Shown: positions 7,439 through 16,572 of the stretch, piece after piece
Position numbering within the stretch: the stretch's first letter is position 1
Layout of the letters: every line of letters begins with the position of its first letter
Assembly (NCBI RefSeq): GCF_001458175.1
Contig: NZ_CYPW01000018.1
Coordinates: 1-59,906 of the forward strand
DNA: 59,906 nucleotides
Direction of reading: 5' to 3'
DNA from: Shimia marina
GTDB taxonomy: Bacteria > Pseudomonadota > Alphaproteobacteria > Rhodobacterales > Rhodobacteraceae
Notes under the pieces: generated by a model
The model's database searches: none
What the model was told of the DNA's origin: nothing
What the model saw: only the letters and a program-made list of their open reading frames with translations
Translations under genes and position numbers: made by a program

Positions 7439-10400
7439 TTAATTAAGCTCAGCGAGTTTCGCGAGGGCGGCCTTGATCTTGGCTTCCTCTTCTTCGCGCG
7501 CGGCCAGGTTTTCGCGTGCCTCAGCCACCACTTCATCAGGCGCAGAGGCCACGAATTTTGGGTTGTTGAGGCGACCGCGCAGGCCTCCGAGCTCTTTGGC
7601 AAGTTTGCCTAAGCCTTTCTCAAGGCGGGCTTTTTCCGCATCAATGTCGATGATGTCTGCCAATGGCAGGCCGAAGGTTGCGCCATCGACTGCCACGGTG
7701 GCGGTGCCTTTGGGGAAGGTGTCTACTTCTTCGAGAGAGACCACTCGGGCGATCTTGAAGATCAGGGCCTGATTGGCGGCAAAAGCGGCGCGGTTTTCTT
7801 CGGTGATCTGGCTCACAACCACGTCGATTTTAGCACCTGCGTTCACGCCCATCTGCGCCCGTACGGAGCGGATGCTGTCGATGACGGAAATCACCCAGTT
7901 CATCTCACGATCGGCTTTTTCATCCACAAAGTCAGAGGCTTGGTAGCTGGGCCAATCCGCGTGTACGAGCATTTTTGCACGGTCGCCAAGGTTGCCCCAG
8001 AGCTCTTCTGTGATGAAGGGCATGATGGGGTGCAACAGGATCAGGCACTGGTCGATGACCCAACGCATGGTCGCCTTGGTTTCGGCCACAACGGCAGCAT
8101 CGTCGGAAGAGAAGAGCGGTTTGGAAAATTCCAGATACCAGTCACAGACTTTGCCCCAGACAAAGGCGTAAAGCGCGCTGGCGGCGTCGTTGAACCGGAA
8201 GCTTTCCAGCGCGGCATCCACCTCTTCGCGGACCTTGGCGGTCTCGCCGATGATCCACAAATTGGCGGTCTGTTTTACGTCGGTATCGCGTCGGTATTGC
8301 GACAGTGGGGTGCTGACCACCACATCGTCTTCGAACACACCGTTCATCTCGGCAAAACGGGCGGCATTCCAGAGCTTGGTGCCAAAGTTACGGTAACCCG
8401 CGATGCGTTGCATGTCGAGTTTGAGCACGCCGCCCAGTGCCGCCATGGCGGCTGAGGAGAAGCGCAGCGCGTCGGCGCCGTACTCGTCGATGATCTCCAG
8501 CGGGTCCATCACGTTGCCGGTGGATTTGGACATCTTCTTGCCCTTGGCATCGCGCACGAGGCCGTGCAGGTAAACCGTGTCAAATGGTATCTGATCCACC
8601 ACCGCGAGCTGCATCATCATCATGCGCGCGACCCAGAAGAAAAGGATGTCCTGACCTGTGACCAGCGTGGAGGTCGGGAAGTATTTTGCCAGCTCGTCGG
8701 TCTGTTCCGGCCAGCCCAGCGTGCCGATGGGCCAGAGGCCGGAGGAGAACCAGGTGTCGAGCACGTCGGGATCACGCCAGACCGGGAAGACCAGTTTGAG
8801 CGGATCCTGATCCACCACATATTGCGCGAGGCTTTCGGCCAGAATGTGGATGGCTTCGTGTTTGTCCGTCACCTCAACCACTTTGGCGTTGTTCAGCGGC
8901 GCGGGGATGTTGGCGTTGTCGTTAAGGAACTGCGCGGCGACATCGTCAAAGCTCGCGGCACAGTGCATCACATTGCCCCGGTGCAGCATGCCGCCTTCGC
9001 CGAGCAAACGGCCCATTTCAACAAGATCGAGCGCGCCATTGGTCTCGTCGTCTTTGAAGTCCTCTGCGGATAGATCAAGACCGTACCAAACCGGGATCTG
9101 GTGGCCCCACCACAGCTGGCGGGAGATACACCAGGGCTCGATGTTTTCCAGCCAGTGGTAATAGGTTTTCTCACCGGATTCCGGCAGAATTTTCACGGTG
9201 CCGTCGCGCACCGCGTCCAGCGCCGGGCCAACAACCTTTTCTGCATCCACAAACCACTGGTCGGTGAGCATCGGCTCGATCACCACTTTGGAGCGGTCCC
9301 CAAAGGGCTGCATGATTGGTTTGTTCTCGACAAATGGGATCAGGATATCCGCGTCCCGGACTTGATCCGGGACCTCTTCGTCATCCGCGCGAGGCCCCGG
9401 CTCTGTGGCCGGGGCGGGGACCATAACGGCGAGGCCTTCGGCGGTGATCTGCTCGACCACCAGTTTGCGCGCTTCAAAGCGGTCCATGCCACGAATGTCA
9501 TCAGGCACAAGGTTGATTGCGTCGGCCTCTGCCTCCGTCAGAATTTTTTCGCCTTTGGCCACGGCCATGGCAAGGGCCGCGGCGGCGGCGTAATCGTCGC
9601 CATCCGCGCGCATCGCGCCTTTGGTGTCCATCAGGCGGTACATTGGGATGCCGCCGCGCTTGGCGACCTGATAGTCGTTGAAATCATGCGCGCCGGTGAT
9701 TTTCACCGCGCCGGAGCCAAAGTCTTTATCCGGATATTCATCGGTGATGATCGGGATCAGACGGCGGTGCTCTTTTGGTCCAACCGGGATCTCGCAGAGC
9801 TGGCCAATGATCGGCGCATAGCGCTCATCAGACGGGTGCACAGCCACAGCGCCATCGCCGAGCATGGTTTCAGGCCGCGTGGTGGCGATGGAGATATAGT
9901 CGCGCTCTTCTTCTAGCGTGACGTTGCCGTCCGCGTCTTTCTCGACGTAGGTGTAGGTGGCGCCATTTGCGAGCGGGTATTTGAAGTGCCACATGTGACC
10001 CGCAACTTCGATGTTCTCCACTTCGAGGTCGGAAATCGCGGTTTCAAAATGCGGGTCCCAGTTCACGAGGCGCTTGCCGCGATAGATCAGGCCCTTGTTG
10101 TACATTTCAACGAAGACTTTCAGCACCGCGTCGTGGAAGTTGCCGCCCGCCACATCCGCAGGCGCACCGGGCGCGCCGGACATGGTGAAGGCTTCGCGAT
10201 CCCAATCACAGGACGCGCCAAGGCGCTTGAGCTGGTTCACGATGGTGCCGCCGCTTTCGCCTTTCCAGTCCCAGACCTTCTCAAGGAATTTCTCACGGCC
10301 CAGCTCGCGGCGGGACGGTTCCCCGGTTTCAGCCAGCTTACGCTCCACGACCATTTGGGTGGCGATGCCCGCGTGATCGGTGCCCGGCTGCCAGAGGGTG

Positions 10401-10627
10401 TCAAAGCCCTGCATGCGCTTCCAACGGATCAGGATGTCCTGAAGCGTGTTGTTAAAGGCATGGCCCATGTGCAAAACGCCGGTGACATTGGGGGGCGGGA
10501 TCATGATGCAATAGGTGGAAGCACCTGGTTTGGCATTGGCTCCTGCGGTGAAGCAGCCTGCTTTTTCCCATGCGTCATAAAGCCGGCCCTCGGCCTCGGC
10601 TGCGTTGAAGGTCTTTTCCATCGCCAT
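7439..10627 (-). CDS. valS: Valyl-tRNA synthetase
   Basis: This 1062-residue class I aminoacyl-tRNA synthetase charges tRNA-Val. The HIGH-type motif appears as G-V-L-H-M-G-H near residue 50 and the KMSKS loop as K-K-M-S-K-S near residue 670. The CP1 editing domain lies between them, and an anticodon-binding domain and a C-terminal coiled coil ([19 protein letters not shown]) follow. The protein is longer than the E. coli enzyme. Part of the excess is a proline- and acid-rich segment at about residues 403-426, encoded by a double palindrome (9352-9420). The ATG at 10627 is used; the ATG 6 bases later is also possible. Confidence 0.97.
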   Translation of the reverse strand: MAMEKTFNAAEAEGRLYDAWEKAGCFTAGANAKPGASTYCIMIPPPNVTGVLHMGHAFNNTLQDILIRWKRMQGFDTLWQPGTDHAGIATQMVVERKLAETGEPSRRELGREKFLEKVWDWKGESGGTIVNQLKRLGASCDWDREAFTMSGAPGAPADVAGGNFHDAVLKVFVEMYNKGLIYRGKRLVNWDPHFETAISDLEVENIEVAGHMWHFKYPLANGATYTYVEKDADGNVTLEEERDYISIATTRPETMLGDGAVAVHPSDERYAPIIGQLCEIPVGPKEHRRLIPIITDEYPDKDFGSGAVKITGAHDFNDYQVAKRGGIPMYRLMDTKGAMRADGDDYAAAAALAMAVAKGEKILTEAEADAINLVPDDIRGMDRFEARKLVVEQITAEGLAVMVPAPATEPGPRADDEEVPDQVRDADILIPFVENKPIMQPFGDRSKVVIEPMLTDQWFVDAEKVVGPALDAVRDGTVKILPESGEKTYYHWLENIEPWCISRQLWWGHQIPVWYGLDLSAEDFKDDETNGALDLVEMGRLLGEGGMLHRGNVMHCAASFDDVAAQFLNDNANIPAPLNNAKVVEVTDKHEAIHILAESLAQYVVDQDPLKLVFPVWRDPDVLDTWFSSGLWPIGTLGWPEQTDELAKYFPTSTLVTGQDILFFWVARMMMMQLAVVDQIPFDTVYLHGLVRDAKGKKMSKSTGNVMDPLEIIDEYGADALRFSSAAMAALGGVLKLDMQRIAGYRNFGTKLWNAARFAEMNGVFEDDVVVSTPLSQYRRDTDVKQTANLWIIGETAKVREEVDAALESFRFNDAASALYAFVWGKVCDWYLEFSKPLFSSDDAAVVAETKATMRWVIDQCLILLHPIMPFITEELWGNLGDRAKMLVHADWPSYQASDFVDEKADREMNWVISVIDSIRSVRAQMGVNAGAKIDVVVSQITEENRAAFAANQALIFKIARVVSLEEVDTFPKGTATVAVDGATFGLPLADIIDIDAEKARLEKGLGKLAKELGGLRGRLNNPKFVASAPDEVVAEARENLAAREEEEAKIKAALAKLAELN
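9352..9420. repeat. Double palindromic repeat inserted in frame within valS
   Basis: Two inverted repeats lie close together: an 8-base arm pair at 9353-9360 and 9366-9373 around five bases, and a 7-base pair at 9394-9400 and 9409-9415. The first reads tcccggacttgatccggga, a palindrome recalled as common in intergenic DNA of alphaproteobacteria. Here it is translated, giving [11 protein letters not shown] in ValS. The reading frame is kept. Confidence 0.7.
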
Positions 10628-10774
10628 GTCAGATCTATCCCGGTAGAGTTGCTGGCGCTGTGTACCGTAAGGCTGACAAGCCGGAAAGGGCGAATTCCGG
10701 TTAAATAAGACGCTGCGTGGTAATCGGACGTATCTGTGTCGTGGTCTGAGACGTTGAATGGAGACTTCTGCAAT

Positions 10775-11212
10775 CTATCCGCGGGGGCGATCCAATTTGG
10801 TGGAGAGGTGGATGAGGCTTTCGGAGCTTTTCACACCTTTGGCCTCCCCGATGTTGTCTAGAGTGTCGTCCAGCTCTGCGGTGCTGTCGGCGGCGAGTTG
10901 CACGATGAGGTCGAAACGTCCCGAACAGGTGTGCACAGATTCTACCGCAGGCAGGGATTTCAGGCGGTCCAGCACAGTTGGCCCAGCCCGCAGTTCAATT
11001 GAAATCAACGCTGTGGCGCGCAGGCGCGGGCGCGCGGCATCGCCAAGGCGCAGCGTGTAGCCAGCGATGGCACCTGAGGTCTCAAGGCGCTCAATCCGGG
11101 CCTGAACTGTTGTGCGCGCGAGGCCCAGTTTGCGCGCCAGAGTGGCCACGGGCGCGCGCGCGTTTTCTCCGAGCAGGGAGAGAAGTTGGGAGTCTGTTTC
11201 GTCAAGTTGCAT
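10775..11212 (-). CDS. Lrp/AsnC family regulator facing a decarboxylase gene
   Basis: This 145-residue protein has an N-terminal helix-turn-helix (residues 1-60, LDETDSQLLSLLGENARAPV at its start) and a C-terminal RAM ligand-binding domain ending in S-L-I-H-L-S-T. It is a feast/famine regulator that normally binds amino acids and forms dimers to octamers. The ATG at 11212 gives the family's standard start; the frame extends 11 codons further. It is divergent from the ornithine/lysine decarboxylase, with 107 bases between the start codons. Lrp-type genes often control the adjacent divergent amino-acid gene, so it may sense ornithine or lysine; this is inference. Confidence 0.9.
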   Translation of the reverse strand: MQLDETDSQLLSLLGENARAPVATLARKLGLARTTVQARIERLETSGAIAGYTLRLGDAARPRLRATALISIELRAGPTVLDRLKSLPAVESVHTCSGRFDLIVQLAADSTAELDDTLDNIGEAKGVKSSESLIHLSTKLDRPRG

Positions 11213-11319
11213 GATTTTATCGTCATTATGCCGATGGAATTGCACTGTTTAGCGGGATTGCCACGTGAATGCGACCGAAAAACGCGAAATTCTGTGAGGA
11301 ACAGGAATTGAGGTAGACT

Positions 11320-12450
11320 ATGCGCAATGATCCGGCCCTCTGGCCTTCCCCGCTCTGGCATTTGAAGAAGTTCACACCAGATGCGCCGGTGTTGTATTTT
11401 GCGCCTGAGGTGCTGCAGGCGACGGCGCGCCGGTTTTTGGAAGGGTTTGACGGGCTGGTCACTTATGCGGTGAAGGCTAATGATCATGAGGCCGTTTTGA
11501 GCAATCTGGTGGGGGCGGGCCTGTCTGCCTTTGATGTGGCGTCTCCTTTGGAAATGGCGCGCGTACGAGCGGTCGCGCCTGACGCTGTGCTGCATTATCA
11601 CAACCCGGTGCGCTCCCGCGCGGAAATTGCCGAAGCGGTGGGACATGGCATTGCAAGCTGGTCTGTGGATTGTCCGCGGGAATTGGAGAAACTGGTTGAT
11701 GTGCCGCGACAGGGGACGGAGATTGCGGTGCGTCTGCGGTTGCCTGTGGCGGGCGCGGCTTATGACTTTGGCGAGAAGTTCGGTGCGGATCCGGATCTGG
11801 CTGTAGCGCTTTTGCGGCAGGCGCAGCAGATGGGGTTTGCGACCTCTCTGACCTTCCATCCGGGTACGCAATGTGCGGATCCTCAGGCTTGGGCAGTTTA
11901 CATCGTGGAGGCCGCTGATGTGGCCAAGCGGGCGGGCGTGACTTTGCAACGCCTCAATGTGGGCGGTGGGTTTGCGGCGCATCGCAGTGGTGTGGCGCCG
12001 GATTTGGAGGCGATTTTTGATCGTATCGCGCAGGAGACCCAGCGCGCGTTTGGGGGGAATGCCCCCAAGCTGGTCTGTGAACCGGGGCGGGCCATGGTCG
12101 CAGAGGCCTTTACTTTGGCAGTGCGGGTAAAAGCCGTTCGGGACAGTGCTGTTTTTCTCAACGATGGGATCTATGGGGCGTTGACGGAGCTGAGAGACAT
12201 TGGCGTTCCGGATCGCATCAGCGTGGTGCGCTCTGACGGGAGGTCGGTGACCGGAGAGAACGTGGGCAAAGTGGTATACGGCCCGACCTGTGACAGTCTG
12301 GACAGGTTGCCGGATCCTGTTGCCTTGCCAGCGGATATTGAAGAGGGGGACTTCGTGATGATCCGCGCCATGGGGGCCTATTCGGCCAGCCTGTCCACAG
12401 GCTTCAATGGCTATGGTTTGCAGCAAATGACGACTGTCGCCGCGTTGTAA
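11320..12450 (+). CDS. Group IV ornithine/lysine/arginine-type decarboxylase
   Basis: This 376-residue PLP enzyme has the alanine-racemase fold of eukaryotic-type ornithine decarboxylase. Motifs visible are the PLP lysine in A-V-K-A-N (K52), H-P-G-T-Q (180-184), the phosphate-binding G-G-G-F (215-218), C-E-P-G-R (253-257) and G-P-T-C-D-S with the catalytic cysteine (C324). It should decarboxylate ornithine or lysine to putrescine or cadaverine, the entry to polyamine synthesis. The length matches bacterial ODC of this class. An AGGAATTGAGG stretch precedes the ATG. The Lrp-type gene is divergent. Ornithine and lysine specificity cannot be separated by eye. Confidence 0.88.
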   Translation: MRNDPALWPSPLWHLKKFTPDAPVLYFAPEVLQATARRFLEGFDGLVTYAVKANDHEAVLSNLVGAGLSAFDVASPLEMARVRAVAPDAVLHYHNPVRSRAEIAEAVGHGIASWSVDCPRELEKLVDVPRQGTEIAVRLRLPVAGAAYDFGEKFGADPDLAVALLRQAQQMGFATSLTFHPGTQCADPQAWAVYIVEAADVAKRAGVTLQRLNVGGGFAAHRSGVAPDLEAIFDRIAQETQRAFGGNAPKLVCEPGRAMVAEAFTLAVRVKAVRDSAVFLNDGIYGALTELRDIGVPDRISVVRSDGRSVTGENVGKVVYGPTCDSLDRLPDPVALPADIEEGDFVMIRAMGAYSASLSTGFNGYGLQQMTTVAAL

Positions 12451-12526
12451 GACTTTCGGCGCTCTGGACAGCGGTTGATCCTGCGTTACAGTCCGCTGCG
12501 TAGCCACGCGCAGGGGAGCAGGAGCC

Positions 12527-14824
12527 ATGGAAAAATTTGGGAAGAGTCAGCCCGTCAAACGGGTCGAGGACACGCGGTTTTTGACGGGTGAGGGCCGGTA
12601 TGTCGATGACATCGCGCCGCCTGCTGCCCTGCATGCTTATTTCTTTCGCGCCCCTGTCGCGCATGCCAAAATCGCGTCACTTGATGTGGCGGATGCATTG
12701 GAGGTGGAGGGCGTTGCCTGTGTTGTGACGCAGGCGGATCTGCTGGCGGCAGGGGTGGAGGCCACCTTGCCAGGCACGCAAGTGGACAATCGGGATGGCA
12801 GCAAGGGGGCTGCCCCGACGCGTCCCTTACTCGCAACTGGGCGCGTGCGCTATGTTGGGGAGCCGCTTGCCATGATTGTTGCGGAAACACTTGATCAGGC
12901 GCGCGATGCCGCAGAGATGATCCTGTTTGACTACGAAGATCTTGAAACCTCCATGGCTTTGGCGCGAGGTGGCGCGCAGTTGCACGACGAAGCGTCCGGC
13001 AATTTGGCCTTTGACTGGGGACTCGGGGATGAAGCCGCTGCAGAGAAGGCCTTTTTGGAAGCTGCGCATGTTGTCAGCCTTGAGGTTGGGGACAACCGCG
13101 TGATCGTCAATTCGATGGAGCCTCGCGGGGCCTATGCCGAATGGGAAGATGGTCGCATTCATGTGGCCAACAATGGTCAGGGTGTGTGGGGTACAAAAGG
13201 CCATGTGGTGCGTGTTCTGGGATTGGAGCCTGAGCAAGTACGCGTGACCAATCCAGACACTGGCGGTGGATTTGGCATGAAGGCGATGATCTATCAGGAA
13301 CCATTGCTGGTGGCCTATGCGGCAAAGCTTTTGGAAAAACCTGTGCGGTGGATTGGCGAGCGGACCGAAAGCATGCTGTCAGACAACGCGGGGCGGGATC
13401 TGATCTCTGTGGCGGAGATGGCCTTTGATGCGGACCTCAAAGCAACAGCTTATCGAGTGAAGAGTGTTGCCAATATGGGCGCGTACAACTCTCAATTTGC
13501 GCAGGCCATTCAAACGCAGCTGTTCAGCCGTGTTCTGATGGGGGTTTATGATGTGCAAACCACATGGCTGCAGGTGGATGGTGTGTATACCAATACGACG
13601 CCCGTCGACGCTTATCGCGGCGCAGGCCGCCCCGAAGCGATCTATGTGCTGGAGCGATTGATGGATCGGGCCGCACGGGAGTTAGGTGTGAGCGGCTATG
13701 AGCTGCGTCGGCGTAATTTCATTCCGAAAGCGGCCTTTCCCTATAAGACCGCCACAGATGAAACCTATGACGTGGGTGATTTTGACCGGGTGTTGAGCCG
13801 ACTAGAGGCGTTTGGAGATGTGGTGGGTTTTGAATCTCGTAAGGCGGCAAGTGCGAAAGCAGGCAAATTGCGCGGGGCCGGATTGTGTTATTATATCGAG
13901 AGTATCCTTGGAGACCCGAGCGAGAGTGCGCGCGTTGAATTTAACGAAGATAGCACAGTGTCGATCTACGTCGGTACGCAGTCCAATGGGCAGGGCCACG
14001 AGACGGTTTATGCGCAGTTTTTGAGTGATCAAACCGGTATTCCCACACATGTGATTGAGGTGGTGCAGGGCGACAGTGATCGCATCAAGCAGGGGGGCGG
14101 TACAGGAGGATCCCGATCCGTCACAGTGCAAAACACCGCTACTTTGGCGACCGTGGAAACGATGATTAAAGCCTTTACGCCTTATATTGCAGATAAGATG
14201 GGCGTGGATGCCGAGGACGTGACTTTTGATGATGAGCAATTTCGCGCGGAAGGCTCTAACTTACACCCAACCCTGCTTGAAGCCTCAGCTATGGCGCGTG
14301 CGGACGGTCGACTGGATTTGATGGTGCATGAAGAACGTACCACTTTGCCAGCACGAAGTTTCCCAAATGGCGCGCATCTTGCAGAGGTTGAAGTGGATCC
14401 CGAGACCGGACAGGTCACCTTGGAGAAATACACCGTGGTGGATGATTTTGGAAACTTGATCAACCCAATGCTCGCTGAAGGGCAGGTCCATGGTGGCGTG
14501 GCACAAGGTATTGGGCAGGCTTTGATGGAGCATGTGGTCTATGATGACGAGGGGCAGCTTTTGACTGCGACCTTCATGGATTATGCGATGCCACGTGCGG
14601 GTGATATGCCCATGATTGGCTTTACGACAGAGGCAGTTCCCTCCACGGCCAATGTGATGGGAATGAAAGGATGTGGAGAAGCGGGCACCGTTGGTGCCAT
14701 GGCTGCTGCAGCAAACGCCGTTCAGGATGCCCTTTGGGAGCATGGTGTGCGACAGGCAGACATGCCCTTCACGCCGCATCGCGTTTGGCAAATGTTGAAA
14801 GAGGCAAAAGATCGGGTTTCGTGA
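12527..14824 (+). CDS. Xanthine dehydrogenase-family molybdopterin subunit (CoxL form II-like)
   Basis: This 765-residue protein is the large molybdopterin-binding subunit of the xanthine oxidase family. It has the N-terminal a/b hammerhead domain (about 20-130) and two molybdopterin domains. The active-site loop reads A-Y-R-G-A-G-R-P-E (362-370), the form II signature, rather than the A-Y-R-C-S-F-R of true CO dehydrogenase. The family's catalytic glutamate is present in K-G-C-G-E-A-G (E718). It should hydroxylate an aldehyde, purine or N-heterocycle. Unusually, no FAD or 2Fe-2S subunit gene lies beside it. The ATG at 12527 follows GGGGAGCAGGAG. Confidence 0.88.
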   Translation: MEKFGKSQPVKRVEDTRFLTGEGRYVDDIAPPAALHAYFFRAPVAHAKIASLDVADALEVEGVACVVTQADLLAAGVEATLPGTQVDNRDGSKGAAPTRPLLATGRVRYVGEPLAMIVAETLDQARDAAEMILFDYEDLETSMALARGGAQLHDEASGNLAFDWGLGDEAAAEKAFLEAAHVVSLEVGDNRVIVNSMEPRGAYAEWEDGRIHVANNGQGVWGTKGHVVRVLGLEPEQVRVTNPDTGGGFGMKAMIYQEPLLVAYAAKLLEKPVRWIGERTESMLSDNAGRDLISVAEMAFDADLKATAYRVKSVANMGAYNSQFAQAIQTQLFSRVLMGVYDVQTTWLQVDGVYTNTTPVDAYRGAGRPEAIYVLERLMDRAARELGVSGYELRRRNFIPKAAFPYKTATDETYDVGDFDRVLSRLEAFGDVVGFESRKAASAKAGKLRGAGLCYYIESILGDPSESARVEFNEDSTVSIYVGTQSNGQGHETVYAQFLSDQTGIPTHVIEVVQGDSDRIKQGGGTGGSRSVTVQNTATLATVETMIKAFTPYIADKMGVDAEDVTFDDEQFRAEGSNLHPTLLEASAMARADGRLDLMVHEERTTLPARSFPNGAHLAEVEVDPETGQVTLEKYTVVDDFGNLINPMLAEGQVHGGVAQGIGQALMEHVVYDDEGQLLTATFMDYAMPRAGDMPMIGFTTEAVPSTANVMGMKGCGEAGTVGAMAAAANAVQDALWEHGVRQADMPFTPHRVWQMLKEAKDRVS

Positions 14825-14903
14825 GCGCATAAGCGGATGGCTGGCAGGGCGATTTGCCAGCCGCCACTCTCCGACCACGCTGCGGCGCGGGCCGCTAACC
14901 CAT

Positions 14904-15878
14904 GTGATTATTCTTGATGGCACCATGTCCTCCCTGACGCCGGGACATGAAACCAATGCGGGTCTGACCTATCGGTTGCTTAGCGAATTGGGAGCGGGTG
15001 TGTCTGTCTATTATGAGGCGGGGATGCAATGGCAAAGCTGGCATCAAACGCTTGATGTCATGATGGGGCGGGGGATCAATCGGCAAATCAGGCGTGCTTA
15101 TGGCTATCTCGCCAGCCGATATCGCCCCGGAGATCGTATCTTCCTGATGGGGTATTCACGCGGCGCCTTCGCTGTACGGTCGCTCGCGGGCGTGATTGAT
15201 CGCGTGGGGCTTTTGCGCGCCGAATGCGCGACTGAACGCAATATCCGCACGGCGTATCGCCACTATGAGTTGACCCCCGACAGTGTGGCTGCGGTGGATT
15301 TTGCCGAGGCGCATTGCCACAAAACTGTTGAGATCGAAATGATTGGGGTCTGGGACACGGTCAAGGCATTGGGCGCGCGAGTGCCACTGCTTTGGCGTTT
15401 GACCGAACAGCGTCACGCCTTTCATAACCACCATCTGTCCCCGATTGTGCGTCATGGCTATCATGCGCTGGCGTTGGATGAGACACGGCAGGTGTTTGAG
15501 CCCGAACTTTGGACATGTCCGGACAATTGGGACGGTCGGGTGGAACAGGTGTGGTTTCGCGGTGCGCACAGTGACGTTGGTGGGCAGCTTGTCGGCTTTG
15601 AAGATGCCCGACCGCTGGCAAATATTCCGCTGGTTTGGATGCTTGAGCGTGTAGAGGCTTGTGGCATCAGCCTTCCAACAAGCTGGCGCGAACGTTTTGA
15701 AACCAATTCAGAGGCCCCAATGGTTGGAACTTGGAAGGCGCTGGGCAAGTTCTTTTTGTTTCGGTCACCTCGCCGGGTATGCGCAGATCGCTCCGAGAGC
15801 ATTCATCACAGCGCGGCCCCTTTTGTGGCAGCCGGTGATATCAAAGGACGCGTGGCACCCCGTGCCAAGAGCGCTTGA
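14904..15878 (+). CDS. DUF2235 family alpha/beta hydrolase-like protein
   Basis: This protein belongs to DUF2235, an alpha/beta-hydrolase fold family related to T6SS phospholipase effectors. The nucleophile elbow G-Y-S-R-G (83-87), an acidic G-V-W-D-T (about 148-152) and G-A-H-S-D-V-G-G (about 220-227) form the expected Ser-Asp-His set. No T6SS gene lies nearby and no signal peptide is visible, so the role is unknown. Start: GTG at 14904 is the first standard start codon in frame after a stop at 14796-14798. The open frame before it encodes plausible protein (G-F-R-E-R-I-S-G-W-L-A-G), overlapping the end of the preceding gene. Confidence 0.8.
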   Translation: MIILDGTMSSLTPGHETNAGLTYRLLSELGAGVSVYYEAGMQWQSWHQTLDVMMGRGINRQIRRAYGYLASRYRPGDRIFLMGYSRGAFAVRSLAGVIDRVGLLRAECATERNIRTAYRHYELTPDSVAAVDFAEAHCHKTVEIEMIGVWDTVKALGARVPLLWRLTEQRHAFHNHHLSPIVRHGYHALALDETRQVFEPELWTCPDNWDGRVEQVWFRGAHSDVGGQLVGFEDARPLANIPLVWMLERVEACGISLPTSWRERFETNSEAPMVGTWKALGKFFLFRSPRRVCADRSESIHHSAAPFVAAGDIKGRVAPRAKSA

Positions 15879-15884
15879 ACTGCC

Positions 15885-16556
15885 TCAGTCGCGCCACTCT
15901 ACAAAGGCGTCCAATTCCGCGCGGTCGGTGCGGAACTGGTTGATGGCGGCATCTTCATCGGGGTAGCCAAAAGAAATGGCTGCGAGGACTTTGCGGTCCT
16001 CTGAAATGCGAAAGTGGTCTCTGACAACGTTGGAATAGAGCGACAAAGCCGCCTGAGGTACTGTGCCAATCCCCTGCGCTTGCGCGGATAAACAAAAGGC
16101 AGTGATGAAGCCCCCACAATCGAGGACACCGTAGGGGCCAAGTTCCACAGGGCAAGTGATCAACGCCACATGAGGCGCGCCAAAAAGCGTATAGTTTTCT
16201 TTCATCTGGCGCGCGCGGCCTTCACGATCTCCCCGGCCGATTCCCACGGCTTCGTAGAGTTGAAACCCGCAGGTGCGCCGACGTTTTTGATGTGCACCTG
16301 TATAGGTGGTGGGGAAGGGGTAGTCCGGTGCAGGTGCTCCGGTGTCAAAAGCCCGCGCCATCGTCGCCCGAAACGCGTCAGTCTCTGCGCCGGACGTGAC
16401 GATGACTTTCCAGGGTTGGGCATTGCACCAAGAGGGTGCGCGCCCCGCATCCAGAAGAATTTGCGAGACCACAGCTTTGGGTACGGCTGCCGATTTGAAG
16501 GCCCGACAGGAATGGCGTGTGTGCAATAGGGCTTGCAGAGCGGCATGATGGCTCAT
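15885..16556 (-). CDS. Nitroreductase family FMN oxidoreductase
   Basis: This 223-residue nitroreductase-fold protein has the N-terminal T-R-H-S-C-R-A-F segment that binds FMN phosphate, A-P-S-W-C-N-A-Q-P-W-K around residue 40, and G-I-G-T-V-P-Q in the C-terminal half. It should reduce nitro compounds, quinones or related substrates with NAD(P)H. The ATG at 16556 has GAGG 8 bases upstream; the frame runs on to 16703 but without a better start. It is the last gene of the minus-strand block that starts with XpaC, 16 bases beyond the zinc-ribbon gene, and may be co-transcribed with it. Substrate unknown. Confidence 0.87.
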   Translation of the reverse strand: MSHHAALQALLHTRHSCRAFKSAAVPKAVVSQILLDAGRAPSWCNAQPWKVIVTSGAETDAFRATMARAFDTGAPAPDYPFPTTYTGAHQKRRRTCGFQLYEAVGIGRGDREGRARQMKENYTLFGAPHVALITCPVELGPYGVLDCGGFITAFCLSAQAQGIGTVPQAALSLYSNVVRDHFRISEDRKVLAAISFGYPDEDAAINQFRTDRAELDAFVEWRD

Positions 16557-16572
16557 TGCCGTGTCCTCGCGA

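Noticed and set aside
11005-12528. 507-codon open frame on the minus strand antisense to the decarboxylase
   Set aside because: Encodes a basic, low-complexity sequence with no family motif; the plus-strand gene has full catalytic motifs. Long antisense frames are expected in GC-rich DNA.
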